Below the pieces are notes generated by a model that searched no databases, was not told the origin of the DNA, and worked only from the letters and a program-made list of their open reading frames with translations. A stretch of DNA of 64,000 bases from Firmicutes bacterium HGW-Firmicutes-8 (lineage in GTDB: Bacteria > Bacillota > Thermincolia > Thermincolales > UBA2595), in NCBI GenBank assembly GCA_002840165.1, contig PGZN01000001.1:1-64000 (forward strand), read 5' to 3'. A program made the position numbers and the translations under genes. Every line of letters begins with the position of its first letter. Position 1 is the stretch's first letter. Of this stretch, positions 33,379 through 42,615 are shown in pieces.

Positions 33379-34128
33379 CTATTTTTGAGCACAAACCAGA
33401 AACATCGGGGTGGAACTATACAGTACCTTTTTTACTTCGTCGTAAATTCTGTCTGATATATCAACATCTACAAATACTTTCTGAAAGCCACATTCTAAGA
33501 GCGCCTTTTTATCCCACTCAGGTCTTAACTCATAGCTTAATGGAAGATTTCTCGTTATATTCTCGCACTCTATTTCCTGTTCCCTGGTAACAGTTTTTCG
33601 ATATCCCATCTCTTCTGCCATTTTCAGAGCTTTTTCATATTTTTCTTGCAGTGAAGCATCATTAAGTCTCAGATACCAGTTCGCATCATAGACCAGAACC
33701 TTTCCATTTATTTTTAAAACCCGGCGCCATTCTTGATATACAGTCTGAGGATTGGCAAGTGTCCAAACAAGATTCCTGCAAATTATCAAATCAAAGGTAT
33801 TATCCAAAAAAGGCAGTTTATGAGCATCGGCTTTGACAAGGTGAACGTAAAACCCGGCGTTTTCCGTATTTTTTCTGGCTTCCTGCAGCATATCCTCGGT
33901 ATAGTCAACTGCTGTAACCTGATAACCCAAATCTGACATCAAGATGGCAAAGAAACCGGGACCGGTACCGATATCCAATGCTTCAATATTATCGCCCTGT
34001 CCGGCATGTTCACTAATCAGTTTCTTCCAGGCATCTTTTTTAAAAGAATCTAGTTCTTCCCGTATTGATTGACTGTAACCATTCGCTCTTGTTGTCCAGT
34101 AATTTTCTATCCTTTGTTGAATGACCAC
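33379..34128 (-). CDS. Class I SAM-dependent methyltransferase
   Basis: 249 residues. Motif I is ALDIGTGPGFFAILM (about 50), followed by VTAVDYTEDML, VKADAHKLPF and DLIICRNLVWTL. The N-terminus RIENYWTTRANGYSQSI is typical of small-molecule methyltransferases found with metal-uptake genes. It lies 18 bases upstream of the binding-protein gene. A fragment of a related methyltransferase is fused to a binding-protein fragment at 19353. Methylation of a metallophore or corrinoid precursor is a guess from context. Confidence 0.88.
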   Translation of the reverse strand: MVIQQRIENYWTTRANGYSQSIREELDSFKKDAWKKLISEHAGQGDNIEALDIGTGPGFFAILMSDLGYQVTAVDYTEDMLQEARKNTENAGFYVHLVKADAHKLPFLDNTFDLIICRNLVWTLANPQTVYQEWRRVLKINGKVLVYDANWYLRLNDASLQEKYEKALKMAEEMGYRKTVTREQEIECENITRNLPLSYELRPEWDKKALLECGFQKVFVDVDISDRIYDEVKKVLYSSTPMFLVCAQK

Positions 34129-34177
34129 AAAAATACCTCCAATTGGCTATATTAATGTAAATGTTCAAGCGGCAAGG

Positions 34178-35158
34178 TTAGTGCAGGAGAACCATTAATC
34201 CCAGGGCCAGGCACGTCGCACATTCCCGCACCAACAGCGCCGCCAGGCTCACCTTCCCCCCCAATTTAGGCCCGAAAATGGAAATATTGGTGGGCAGTCC
34301 GCCGCTCCAGAATTCATACAGGTAATGAAGTACCGAAGTAACCAGCAACGCAGTAACTGCCTCTGCCGGAGTGACCAAACCGGCCTGCAAGATGGGGCCG
34401 AGGGTGCCTATGGCGACGATCATGCTCATTACACCGGTAGTAATAACGAAAAGCACAGGGCCAGGCAGGCCCAGACATCTTAAGATAGGGTCAATTTGCC
34501 GCAGTATTTGGTGGACAAGCTCCGTATGCAGCAGGATCGATATCAGAAAGGTGACCGGTATGAAAACCACGGCCAGGCGGCAAAAAGAGGGAATGGTCCG
34601 CCGTGCCTCAGCAATCAGCTTGTCCCGCCAGGATGTATGAACTGTTTCCCTGCTTTGATCAAGCCATTCCTGAGTCCGATCCGGTCGCGGCAGAAGTAAC
34701 CTGCCCAGCAGCAGCCCTACGGCGCTGATCATCAGATTTATACCAAGATAAATTCCCAGGTATATGGCTCCGGTGCGACATCCCAGAGAAGCAATAACCG
34801 CCGGACTGAAGAAAAAAATCGTAAAATATAGTCCGGTGGGTAAAGCAGAAACAAGATAAGAAACCACCACCTCCCGAGCCCTGATTACCCCGGTATTTTT
34901 CAGTTCGGCCAGCATGGTATAGGCGGCAATCCGGTCGACCAGACACAGAGTAAGGGAGGTGGCACAGCCCGCAGGCAAATGGCCCAGCCGAGCCAGGGGG
35001 TGCATTCCCCGGCCCAGGCGGTGCAGAAAAACAGTATTATGAAATAAATTGCCGAGAAAACAGCCCACAAAGATAGAAGGCAATACATTTTTCCACAACT
35101 TCAGGATATCAGGCAAGACATCCAAAATGAGCTGCACTGTCCATCCCCACCTTTCCAT
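34178..35158 (-). CDS. Gate-domain (nucleoside recognition-like) membrane protein
   Basis: 326 residues with about eight membrane segments in two similar halves. The first half shows VGCFLGNLFHNT and HLPAGCATSLTLCLVDR, the second VFIPVTFLISILLHTELV and GVMSMIVAIGTLGPILQAG, matching the Gate domain of nucleoside-recognition and spore-maturation proteins. GTG at 35137 has a better ribosome site (GGTGGGGA) than the ATG at 35158. The solute is unknown; it travels with the DUF4198 gene and the importer. Confidence 0.8.
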   Translation of the reverse strand: MERWGWTVQLILDVLPDILKLWKNVLPSIFVGCFLGNLFHNTVFLHRLGRGMHPLARLGHLPAGCATSLTLCLVDRIAAYTMLAELKNTGVIRAREVVVSYLVSALPTGLYFTIFFFSPAVIASLGCRTGAIYLGIYLGINLMISAVGLLLGRLLLPRPDRTQEWLDQSRETVHTSWRDKLIAEARRTIPSFCRLAVVFIPVTFLISILLHTELVHQILRQIDPILRCLGLPGPVLFVITTGVMSMIVAIGTLGPILQAGLVTPAEAVTALLVTSVLHYLYEFWSGGLPTNISIFGPKLGGKVSLAALLVRECATCLALGLMVLLH

Positions 35159-35179
35159 ATGACTGGCAGGAGTTCAAAA

Positions 35180-35956
35180 CTATTCCGGCTTCCGGCCGGT
35201 TACCAATAGTGTTACCGTCCCCGTAACCGAGCGCTTGTCATGGCTATCAGCCACTTTTTCCGGGAAAGATGTCCGGGCCAGAAACATATACTGTCCCGGT
35301 TCCTGTAAATTGACTGTGGTCACCCCCTTCTCGTCAGTCATGGCGACCGAAGACCGGTATCCATCCGGTCCGTTCCAGGCTATTATCACTTCCTGTCCCG
35401 CTATGGCCTGATTATTCAAAAACACCTCTATTTCCAGGTCACTTCCGGCCTGCCAACCTATCCATTCTCTCGGCCCAATCTCCATAATGGTTCCCACCGG
35501 ATTAATAACTCCTGTCAAGTTATGCCCTACCGGAATAATGGTGCGGTAGACCTGGGTATAAAATACCGACTCGACGGCTCCCGGCCACTCACGCCTGGAG
35601 CCGTGCCGGAACTTACCTTCAATGTCAATTGAATAAAAATCGTCGAGCTGGACGACCACCTGGTAAAGTCCTTCCATTTCAGGAACAAAAGAAAGCACAT
35701 AATAATCAGGGAAACCGTCCTCAATACCCAATTCCTGCTTTTCACCAGCGGGATTGATAACCCACGCCTTTAAACCCTCTTGCCGGCACAAGCCATCGGT
35801 TTGCATGTTATGTCCCCACTTAAGAAATACCTCCGCCTTTTTCCCTGCATGGCCATGGGTACGTGGAAACTCCAGCCATCCCTCATGGCCGTATACAAGT
35901 AAATCTGTGGTATCGCGAAAAGATATGTTAGATAAACAATTTTTCACTTTAATCAC
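35180..35956 (-). CDS. DUF4198 family protein (COG5266-like metal-transport accessory)
   Basis: 258 residues: His-rich N-terminus VYGHEGWLEFPRTHGHAGK, then LKWGHNMQTDGL, a middle strand-rich region, and a C-terminal Ig-like fold with GPDGYRSSVAMTDEKGVTTV. COG5266 proteins are annotated as periplasmic parts of cobalt or nickel uptake. Unusually, no signal peptide is visible from the GTG start (MIKVKNCLSN), so it may be cytoplasmic or the start may be misread. Confidence 0.8.
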   Translation of the reverse strand: MIKVKNCLSNISFRDTTDLLVYGHEGWLEFPRTHGHAGKKAEVFLKWGHNMQTDGLCRQEGLKAWVINPAGEKQELGIEDGFPDYYVLSFVPEMEGLYQVVVQLDDFYSIDIEGKFRHGSRREWPGAVESVFYTQVYRTIIPVGHNLTGVINPVGTIMEIGPREWIGWQAGSDLEIEVFLNNQAIAGQEVIIAWNGPDGYRSSVAMTDEKGVTTVNLQEPGQYMFLARTSFPEKVADSHDKRSVTGTVTLLVTGRKPE

Positions 35957-35997
35957 TCTTTCTTATTAAATTTTATTCTACTCATCAAATTCAATTT

Positions 35998-36897
35998 TTA
36001 AGCCCTTCTGGTCCCCTTTGGGTCAAAAACGTCCCGTAAGCCGTCTCCCAAAAGGTTAAAGGCTAACACAACCACCAGGATGGCTATCCCCGGATAAAGC
36101 ATCAACTGCGGCGCTACCTGCATATAGGGACGGCCGTCATTAAGCATGGCCCCCCACTCGGGGACAGGGGGCTGGGCTCCCAATCCCAGGAATGAAAGAC
36201 CGGAAATGCTGACAATAAGGTGTCCCATGTCCAGAGTAGCAAGTACTATTACAGGTGAAATGATATTCGGCAGGATGTGGCGGAAGATTATTTTGCCGTC
36301 CGTTGTCCCGCAGGCCCTGGCCGCCAGGACATACTCCTTTTCCTTGATGGAAAGCACCATCCCCCGGATGATCCGGGCATATCCCACCCAGTGGACCGCA
36401 GCCAAGGCAATCATGACATTCATGATGCTCGGCCCCAGCATTCCCGCAATGGCCAGGGCCAGGATCAGGCCGGGAAAAGCCAGCAGGATGTCAATCAACC
36501 GCATGATGAGGTTATCAACCTTGCCCCCAACATACCCGGAAACAGTACCCACAAAGATACTGATGGTCATAATGATAAACAGTACAATGAAGGAGGTGGT
36601 GAGTGAAATGCGAATCCCGTAAATTAAACGGGAAAGCACACACCTGCCCAGATGATCGGTACCCAAAGGAAACTGTTTGCCGGGGGCGAGCAACCTCTGG
36701 TTCAAATCTATTTTCAACGGGTCATTTGGCGCCAGGTAAGGGGCAAATATGCCCGCGGCCACTACGCCAAGAATAATAATCAGCCCCAGCATAGCCAGCT
36801 TATCCTTTACCAGCCGGTTAAGAGCGGGCCTGAAAAATCCTTCCGCAGCCCCTTCTTCCCGGTCATCGCAATACGGAATTTGCTCGCTGAGTTCTAT
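35998..36897 (-). CDS. Nickel/oligopeptide-type ABC permease (NikC/DppC type), apparent ATA start
   Basis: About 299 residues if translation begins at ATA (36897), which overlaps the stop of the upstream permease as ATAG and has AAAGGGGGAGA about 7 bases before. The first ATG (36792) is inside the first membrane segment and omits the family-typical EGFFRPALNRLVKDKLAMLG region that is clearly in frame. The core has FPLGTDHLGRCVLSRLIYG and the EAA loop AARACGTTDGKIIFRHILPN. Six membrane segments. It pairs with the permease at 36894. Confidence 0.88.
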   Translation of the reverse strand: MELSEQIPYCDDREEGAAEGFFRPALNRLVKDKLAMLGLIIILGVVAAGIFAPYLAPNDPLKIDLNQRLLAPGKQFPLGTDHLGRCVLSRLIYGIRISLTTSFIVLFIIMTISIFVGTVSGYVGGKVDNLIMRLIDILLAFPGLILALAIAGMLGPSIMNVMIALAAVHWVGYARIIRGMVLSIKEKEYVLAARACGTTDGKIIFRHILPNIISPVIVLATLDMGHLIVSISGLSFLGLGAQPPVPEWGAMLNDGRPYMQVAPQLMLYPGIAILVVVLAFNLLGDGLRDVFDPKGTRRA

Positions 36898-37838
36898 CCT
36901 GATCTCCCCCTTTCCAGGCGAATTCGCGGGTCAAGAAAATGATAAGATATATCTACCGCCAGGTTGGCAAAAACGAAAACAAAAGCCATAAACAGCACAT
37001 ACCCCTGAACCACCGGGTAATCACGGTTAAAAATGGCGTCCACTAAAAACTTTCCCATGCCGGGCCAGGCAAAAACAGTCTCCACAATAACAGTGCCGCC
37101 GAGAAGGTGCCCAAAACTCATCCCGAAGGCGGTAACTACCGGGAGAAGGGCGTTTTTTAAGGCGTTTTGCAAAATTACTACCCGTTCCTTTAAACCTCTG
37201 GCCCGGGCAGCCTGGATATAATCCTGTCCCAGCACCTCCACCATACTGGCCCTAAGAAGCCGGGCATAGGTAGCCGCCATACCTAATCCCAGGGTTAAAG
37301 CAGGCAGCATCCGGTGGCTCCAGCCGCCCCGTCCCATAACTGGAAAAAGCCCCAGCTGAACTGACAAATAATATATTAATAAGAGTCCCAGCCAGAAAGA
37401 AGGAAGAGATGCTCCCAAAAGGGCTACCACCCTGCTCAGGTGATCCATCACGGTATTTTTATATATAGCAGCCAGGATACCCACGGGAAATGATACCGAA
37501 AGCATTACCAGCATCCCGGCCAATGCTAATTCCAATGTAGCGGGAAAACGGTCAATAATCTCCTGGGATACCGGATGCCCCGTCCGGAATGACTGGCCGA
37601 AATCCAAATGAAGGATATTCCACAACCACTTGCCGTACCGGACATACACCGGGTCATTAAGTCCCAGTTCTTCCCGCTGGACCTCTACCGCCTCCAATGT
37701 CGGTTCTACGCCACCGGCCCGCAGGATGATTTCGGCCGGGTCACCCGGGACAAGGTTAATCAGCGCAAAGGTAATTATGGATACACCCAGCATAACGGGA
37801 ATGAGATACATAACACGTTTTATGAGATAGCCTTTCAA
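36894..37838 (-). CDS. Nickel/oligopeptide-type ABC permease (NikB/DppB type)
   Basis: About 314 residues from TTG at 37838, preceded by GGGGGGAGG; the frame is open to 37868. N-terminus LKGYLIKRVMYLIPVMLGVS, then LVPGDPAEIILR, LDFGQSFRTGHPV and the EAA loop AARARGLKERVVILQNAL. It has six membrane segments. It is the first gene of the importer operon, whose leader is the repeat at 37871-38185. It overlaps the NikC-type gene by 4 bases. Confidence 0.92.
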   Translation of the reverse strand: MKGYLIKRVMYLIPVMLGVSIITFALINLVPGDPAEIILRAGGVEPTLEAVEVQREELGLNDPVYVRYGKWLWNILHLDFGQSFRTGHPVSQEIIDRFPATLELALAGMLVMLSVSFPVGILAAIYKNTVMDHLSRVVALLGASLPSFWLGLLLIYYLSVQLGLFPVMGRGGWSHRMLPALTLGLGMAATYARLLRASMVEVLGQDYIQAARARGLKERVVILQNALKNALLPVVTAFGMSFGHLLGGTVIVETVFAWPGMGKFLVDAIFNRDYPVVQGYVLFMAFVFVFANLAVDISYHFLDPRIRLERGRSG

Positions 37839-37870
37839 GTTGCCTCCCCCCTCTCCTCCGGAAAACAATC

Positions 37871-38185
37871 AAAACAAAAAAGAACCATGTAGGCGAATCC
37901 TACTTCTGTTGAATCTCAATAAAACCTTCATGGTCCTAAGCATCCTAAATTTATATATTCTTATACCATACTCCGGAGAAAATAAAAACCATGAAAAATG
38001 TGTCATTTTCCTATCAGACACAAACCTTCATGGTTTTTTCCTAATTTATAATTTTTTATACTGGCTAATTATTTAAATCGAATCAATATCTTCTTGATAT
38101 TGACAGTATTTATATCCTTTATAATTTATTTCGACGGAACTCCAAAAATTCCTTCTTCTTTTTCAGAAAATTTTAAAATGTTTTA
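37871..38185 (-). promoter_or_regulatory. Promoter/leader repeat, copy 1 (importer operon)
   Basis: About 315 bases nearly identical to 54899-55210, both directly upstream of a minus-strand operon. On the minus strand it holds a promoter-like TTGGAG-N16-TATAAA. Hairpin I follows, with outer arms ACCATGAA and TTCATGGT and inner TGTGTC/GACACA. Last comes a terminator-like hairpin II, with arms GGACCATG and CATGGTTC and a TTTTTT tail. Hairpin II pairs fully only as minus-strand RNA (a G-U pair). It contains two CCATGAAGG dyads. Confidence 0.65.
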
Positions 38186-38320
38186 GACAGGATTGTCTTC
38201 CCGCTTCTTCTTGTAAAAACTTCCGAATTTTTAAGTAATATTCAGTAAAATCACCACTTATGCGTTCTCTCGACCGCTTAAGTTCATTTACCTTCGGGTC
38301 CTTGGCCAAATCCCTGGTAA
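38159..38320 (-). pseudogene. Open stretch after the ABC-2 permease, possible gene remnant
   Basis: Minus-strand codons read VKPLPITRDLAKDPKVNELK and continue through GDFTEYYLKIRKFLQEEAGR to a stop near 38159. No ATG, GTG or TTG with a ribosome site opens it. Its last codons (SCLKHFKIF) fall in the leader repeat and resemble the end of the small frame at 55164. It looks protein-like but I do not recognise it. Confidence 0.3.
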
Positions 38321-38332
38321 TCGGAAGAGGCT

Positions 38333-39073
38333 TTACCTGACCCTCCGTACCACTATTACACCGGCGGCAAATAAAACCAAAGAATAGCCGAATAACACCA
38401 ATAACGATACAGCAGGAAAATCATAACCCAAAGCTATCGCCCGTAAAGACTGGCTGGCATGGGTTAAAGGAAGCAGTTCAACGAAATAATGGAAAAGCCG
38501 GGGGAGTTTCTCCGAAGAAAAAAATGTACCGCAGAGAAAAGACATGGGTAAAATGACAAAAGTGGAGAAATTCGACATATCCTCATGAGAATCAATAGTC
38601 ATGGCAGCCACTACCCCTAAAGAAGCAAACAAAAAGCAGGTCAGCAGTACGACTAGAACAAACCAGAAATTGACGGTTATTTTGGCCCCGAAGACATAGG
38701 CCAGTCCCAAAATAATCACGGAAGACAATATCCCGCGCAAGCTGCCTGCAAGTACATTGCCCAGGACAACGGAAAAAGCGCTGATGGGAGCGATTAAGTA
38801 TTCTTCCAGGGTTTTATGGTAAAGCCTGCTCATGTTCAGGGAAGTGCCCACAGAATTGAAGCTGGTATTCATGGCGCTTAAGGCAATAATCCCAGGTACC
38901 ACAAACTGCAGGTAATTACCGCCGTTCATTTGGATACTCCGTCCCAACCCCCATCCAAATGCCACCAGGTAAAGAAAAGGACTGACCATACGGGAAACCA
39001 GAAACTTCCATAATCTTCTTTTTAAGACTACCATTTCACGCCAAAAAACAGTATAAAAATCTATTTTAATCAC
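38333..39073 (-). CDS. ABC-2 type exporter permease (cluster A)
   Basis: 246 residues with six membrane segments of the NodJ/DrrB type: YLVAFGWGLGRSIQ, VPGIIALSAMNTSFNSVG and LPMSFLCGTFFSSEKLPRLF. Its paralogue at 58454 has nearly the same length and the same MSFLCGTFF motif. With the ATPase at 39066 (8-base overlap) it forms an exporter at the 3' end of the cluster A operon. The cargo is unknown. Confidence 0.92.
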   Translation of the reverse strand: MIKIDFYTVFWREMVVLKRRLWKFLVSRMVSPFLYLVAFGWGLGRSIQMNGGNYLQFVVPGIIALSAMNTSFNSVGTSLNMSRLYHKTLEEYLIAPISAFSVVLGNVLAGSLRGILSSVIILGLAYVFGAKITVNFWFVLVVLLTCFLFASLGVVAAMTIDSHEDMSNFSTFVILPMSFLCGTFFSSEKLPRLFHYFVELLPLTHASQSLRAIALGYDFPAVSLLVLFGYSLVLFAAGVIVVRRVR

Positions 39074-39905
39074 CCACCTTACGTCCAGTCAGTTCGACAA
39101 AAACATCTTCCAAATTGGATTCCCGGATAATGACATTCTGCTTGAAACTCCCGACATACTTGAGCGCCTGTTCCCGGTCAGCAAAAAACTTATATTCCGT
39201 ACCCCCCTGGTTGAGGGATTCAACTACAACTTCCCCTACCCTTTTCTTTAATTCTTCCGGTGTACCTAAGGCAATTAACTGCCCACGGTCCATAATACCA
39301 ACCCGGTGGCATAACATTTCGGCTTCTTCTATGTAATGAGTAGTTAAAAGGACGGTCATGCCGTCATTATTCATTCTCCTGATTAAATCCCAGATTCTTC
39401 GCCTGGTTTGGGGATCCAACCCAACAGTCGGCTCATCAAGAAACAATACATGCGGGTAATGCATTAAAGCCCTGGCGATCATCAACCGCCTCCTCATGCC
39501 GCCGGATAACTTCCCAACCAGGTCACCTGCCCGGTCACTGAGTTCGACATAGTCCAATAGTTCCTGAATTCTCTTCCGGCGGTCATCCTTGGGCATTTTA
39601 TGTAGACGCCCGTGGAGTTCCAGGTTTTCCCAGGTCGTCATCTCTATATCAAGGTTCATATGCTGGGGAACAACGCCGATTTCTTTTTTTACATCAAATA
39701 AATCCCGGGTTATCTCATAACCGTTAATAAACGCTTTGCCGCCGGACGGCTTGGTCAGCATGGTGAGCATCCTGATCGTCGTGGTTTTTCCGGCCCCATT
39801 CGGTCCTAACAGGCCGAAAATCTCCCCCTTTTTAATCTCCAGGTTCAAATTGACGACAGCCTTGATTCCGGCGTAGTCTTTGCTTAACTGTTGAAGTTGA
39901 ATCAT
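39066..39905 (-). CDS. ABC-2 type exporter ATPase (cluster A)
   Basis: 279 residues: Walker A GPNGAGKTT, Q-loop VPQHMNLDIEMTTWEN, signature LSGGMRRRLMIARAL, Walker B VLFLDEPTVGLD and switch His LTTHYIEEAE. It is of the DrrA/NodI type, with a C-terminal regulatory domain. The paralogue at 59187 also has 279 residues. Both belong to operons with CobN and ChlID genes. Confidence 0.93.
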   Translation of the reverse strand: MIQLQQLSKDYAGIKAVVNLNLEIKKGEIFGLLGPNGAGKTTTIRMLTMLTKPSGGKAFINGYEITRDLFDVKKEIGVVPQHMNLDIEMTTWENLELHGRLHKMPKDDRRKRIQELLDYVELSDRAGDLVGKLSGGMRRRLMIARALMHYPHVLFLDEPTVGLDPQTRRRIWDLIRRMNNDGMTVLLTTHYIEEAEMLCHRVGIMDRGQLIALGTPEELKKRVGEVVVESLNQGGTEYKFFADREQALKYVGSFKQNVIIRESNLEDVFVELTGRKVGD

Positions 39906-39966
39906 CCGGAAAACACTCCATCCAAAATAGTCATTAAGTACTTAGCCCGATAGTTAACTCTAATCA

Positions 39967-41475
39967 TTACCGGCAGATTACATAAGCTGCCTTGCCGGAC
40001 TTGTCCAGGAGAACCTTGATATTTTGGCCCATGACCGGGCGGAAATCATCACTCTTGCTCACTTTGGTAAAGGAATCGCCGTTATTAGTGGAAACATAAA
40101 TATACTTAGCCGTGGAAATCGTACTGTTCTCCAGTTTCTCTTCCAGATTTAGTTTCCATGTAGTAGAGGTGCTAACAGTTACAGATGTCAGTTTACCTTC
40201 TTTTATTTTATCGGTCACAATGATATAACAGGCATTACCCGCCTCAATATAGTCCAGGACCTCGCCTTTCTTAATTTCTCCCAAAGAGATTTTCTTGGCC
40301 CCGCGGAAAATTTTCACTCTCTTGCCCTGTAAATTGATTGTACCAGATTTGCCCGGCCAAAGGCCATCGCTACGGAGGATAATTTTTTCATTAGAAACTT
40401 CGACCCCCTGCACCAGGCCGGTTGTATAAGAAGTACATAAAACATATGCCGCCTGACCGCTGCCGTCAAGGATCACTTTTATTGACTCATATGTTCCCAA
40501 ACTGCTGAGACTGCTGTCAGCAAAATTTTTCTTGATTACCGCGTTGGCCACGGAAACGGTCTGGCTTGAGGCGCTCAAAGTGAGGGTTTTCTTTGCGGCA
40601 TCCTTACTCTTAACAGTGGTATCCTTAATGTCACCGGGATCGGTCAGGACCTTTAAATGTAATACCTTATCCCCTTTCTCAATAACCCTTACACGCAAAC
40701 CGTAGTAATTGTCCGGGTCAATTTCACTGTTTGTTACCGGAAGCGTAACGGTATTATCACCGGCAAGCCTGATGGAAACATAATCCATATTCAGGCCGGT
40801 ATACAGCGGGGTACCGGTAACAGTCCCTTCATACTTCTTGACCCCGAGTCTCTTCTCCAGGAAACTCCCATCCTCTTCCCAGTACCCTCTTCTACCGTTA
40901 ACCAGAGGCTTTGTATCCAAAGCCCGCTCAATAATCTGAAACACCTCTCCACGGGTGGCAGGCTCAGTCGAATCTGCTATATCGACATTATCCAGCAGGC
41001 CCAACTGTGCCGCCTTAGTGATATAGTTGACGGGCCAGTCCCCCTGAACAGTGGGTCCGTAACCTAAAAGCCGGACAGCTATTGCTAACGCTTCAGTATA
41101 GGAGACGTTTTCCTCAGGTTTAAATGTCTCATTCGGGTAGCCGGAAATAATATCATAAGTAACAGCCAGGTTAATATGGCCGGAAGCCCAGTGCCAGGCA
41201 GGCACATCCTTGAAATTTGTCTTACCCTTCGCGGTCACGGCAACAGGCCCTAGGCCAAGCGCGCTTACAGCAAGAGTAGCATACTCTGCCCTGGTAATAG
41301 ACTGGCCTGGCATGAAATCGGTACCGTACTCGTCAGTATAGCCTCTGACAATACCCAGGGCCTGCAGCCTGCTGAAGTCCTGTACGGAATCAGCCCCATA
41401 AGCGGCAGGAAGTATTAGGTTAAACAAAAAAATGACCGTTATTATAAATGAAATCCTCTGCCAATGTTTTTTCAT
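39967..41475 (-). CDS. S-layer homology (SLH) domain surface protein
   Basis: 502 residues. A signal peptide (MKKHWQRISFIITVIFLFNL to AAYGA) is followed by three SLH repeats (about 30-195: LGIVRGYTDEYG with TRAEYATLAV, YDIISGYPNETFKPEENVSY, and LLDNVDIADSTEPATRGEVF). The remainder is strand-rich and unrecognised. SLH repeats anchor proteins to cell-wall polymers. Its place between ChlI and the exporter genes suggests a surface role in the same pathway. Confidence 0.88.
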   Translation of the reverse strand: MKKHWQRISFIITVIFLFNLILPAAYGADSVQDFSRLQALGIVRGYTDEYGTDFMPGQSITRAEYATLAVSALGLGPVAVTAKGKTNFKDVPAWHWASGHINLAVTYDIISGYPNETFKPEENVSYTEALAIAVRLLGYGPTVQGDWPVNYITKAAQLGLLDNVDIADSTEPATRGEVFQIIERALDTKPLVNGRRGYWEEDGSFLEKRLGVKKYEGTVTGTPLYTGLNMDYVSIRLAGDNTVTLPVTNSEIDPDNYYGLRVRVIEKGDKVLHLKVLTDPGDIKDTTVKSKDAAKKTLTLSASSQTVSVANAVIKKNFADSSLSSLGTYESIKVILDGSGQAAYVLCTSYTTGLVQGVEVSNEKIILRSDGLWPGKSGTINLQGKRVKIFRGAKKISLGEIKKGEVLDYIEAGNACYIIVTDKIKEGKLTSVTVSTSTTWKLNLEEKLENSTISTAKYIYVSTNNGDSFTKVSKSDDFRPVMGQNIKVLLDKSGKAAYVICR

Positions 41476-41513
41476 TTTAGTCTCACTCCTCTTTGGTAAT
41501 CGTCTCAGATATA

Positions 41514-42584
41514 TTATTTAACGGCATGGGTATGACTATGGACGTGGCTGTGTTTGAACCCGGCCATTACACCCTGCAGTTTCTGCCGGTCAACGGCCAG
41601 TTCCTGGAAGGGCTTACGGCGCATGCGGTGGAGCAGGGCCAGGTCTACCGATTGGCGTACGTCCTCTTCACTGACTTCCTCCCGGCCGTTAAATGCCGCC
41701 ATGGTCTTCGCCGCCTTCATCATAATCAGATCGGCCCGGTGGCCGTCCACCCCCATCTCTATGGCAATCCCGGCTATCAAAAAGAGCATCTCGTCAGAAA
41801 TCTGTACTTTGGGCAGGAGGGCTTTAGCCTCAATAATTTGCCGGCGGAGTTTATCCTGTTCTGCTTCCCACCGGTCAGCAAAACCTTCCGGGTCTTCTTC
41901 AAAGGCGGCCCGCCGCTTGACCACTTCCACCCTCAGGGCAGGGTCAATAATCCCGGTGATATTCACACAAAAACCGAAACGGTCCAGAAGCTGTGGTCTC
42001 AGTTCACCTTCCTCCGGGTTCATGGTCCCTACCAGGATGAAGTTGGCCGGGTGGATAAAAGATACCCCCTCCCGCTCCACGGTATTGACCCCCATGGCCG
42101 CTGAGTCCAAAAGCACATCGACAATATGGTCATCCAGCAGGTTAACTTCATCGACATAGAGAATGCCCCGGTTAGCCTGGGCCAGAACCCCCGGTTCAAA
42201 CCGTTTTTCTCCTTTTTTTATGGCCTGTTCAATATCAAGTGTCCCCACTACCCGGTCTTCAGTGGCCGAAACAGGTAAATCCACCACCCGCATTTTTCGC
42301 TGCGCCCGCGGTAAAGTCTCCCCATTAGCCAACCGTTCCCGGCAGTTCATACACATGGTGGTTATATCATCAGGGTCACACCCGTAAAGGCAGTCCGCGA
42401 CCACCTCGATTTCCGGCAGTAAGGCTGCCAGTGCCCTTACCGCAGTAGACTTGGCGGTCCCTTTTTCACCGCGGATCAATATCCCGGAAAGCTTGGGGTT
42501 AATTGCATTAAGCAGCAGTCCTTTTTTCATTTCTTCCTGCCCGACTATGGCAGCAAAAGGATAAATCTTTTTCAGTTCACTCAT
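41514..42584 (-). CDS. ChlI/BchI-type AAA+ chelatase subunit with Cys4 insertion and His-rich tail (cluster A)
   Basis: About 356 residues from the ATG at 42584; a GTG at 42596 is the alternative start. Walker [10 protein letters not shown], Walker [15 protein letters not shown], sensor 1 [25 protein letters not shown]-x3-C-x8-C-x2-C insertion (Cys about 69, 73, 82, 85 counted from the GTG) lies before [20 protein letters not shown]. The tail [14 protein letters not shown] is His-rich. It should form the ATP-driven ring of a CobN chelatase with the ChlID protein at 42616. Confidence 0.93.
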   Translation of the reverse strand: MSELKKIYPFAAIVGQEEMKKGLLLNAINPKLSGILIRGEKGTAKSTAVRALAALLPEIEVVADCLYGCDPDDITTMCMNCRERLANGETLPRAQRKMRVVDLPVSATEDRVVGTLDIEQAIKKGEKRFEPGVLAQANRGILYVDEVNLLDDHIVDVLLDSAAMGVNTVEREGVSFIHPANFILVGTMNPEEGELRPQLLDRFGFCVNITGIIDPALRVEVVKRRAAFEEDPEGFADRWEAEQDKLRRQIIEAKALLPKVQISDEMLFLIAGIAIEMGVDGHRADLIMMKAAKTMAAFNGREEVSEEDVRQSVDLALLHRMRRKPFQELAVDRQKLQGVMAGFKHSHVHSHTHAVK

Positions 42585-42615
42585 CTTTATTTCCACCTTC
42601 CGTATTGTTTACTCT

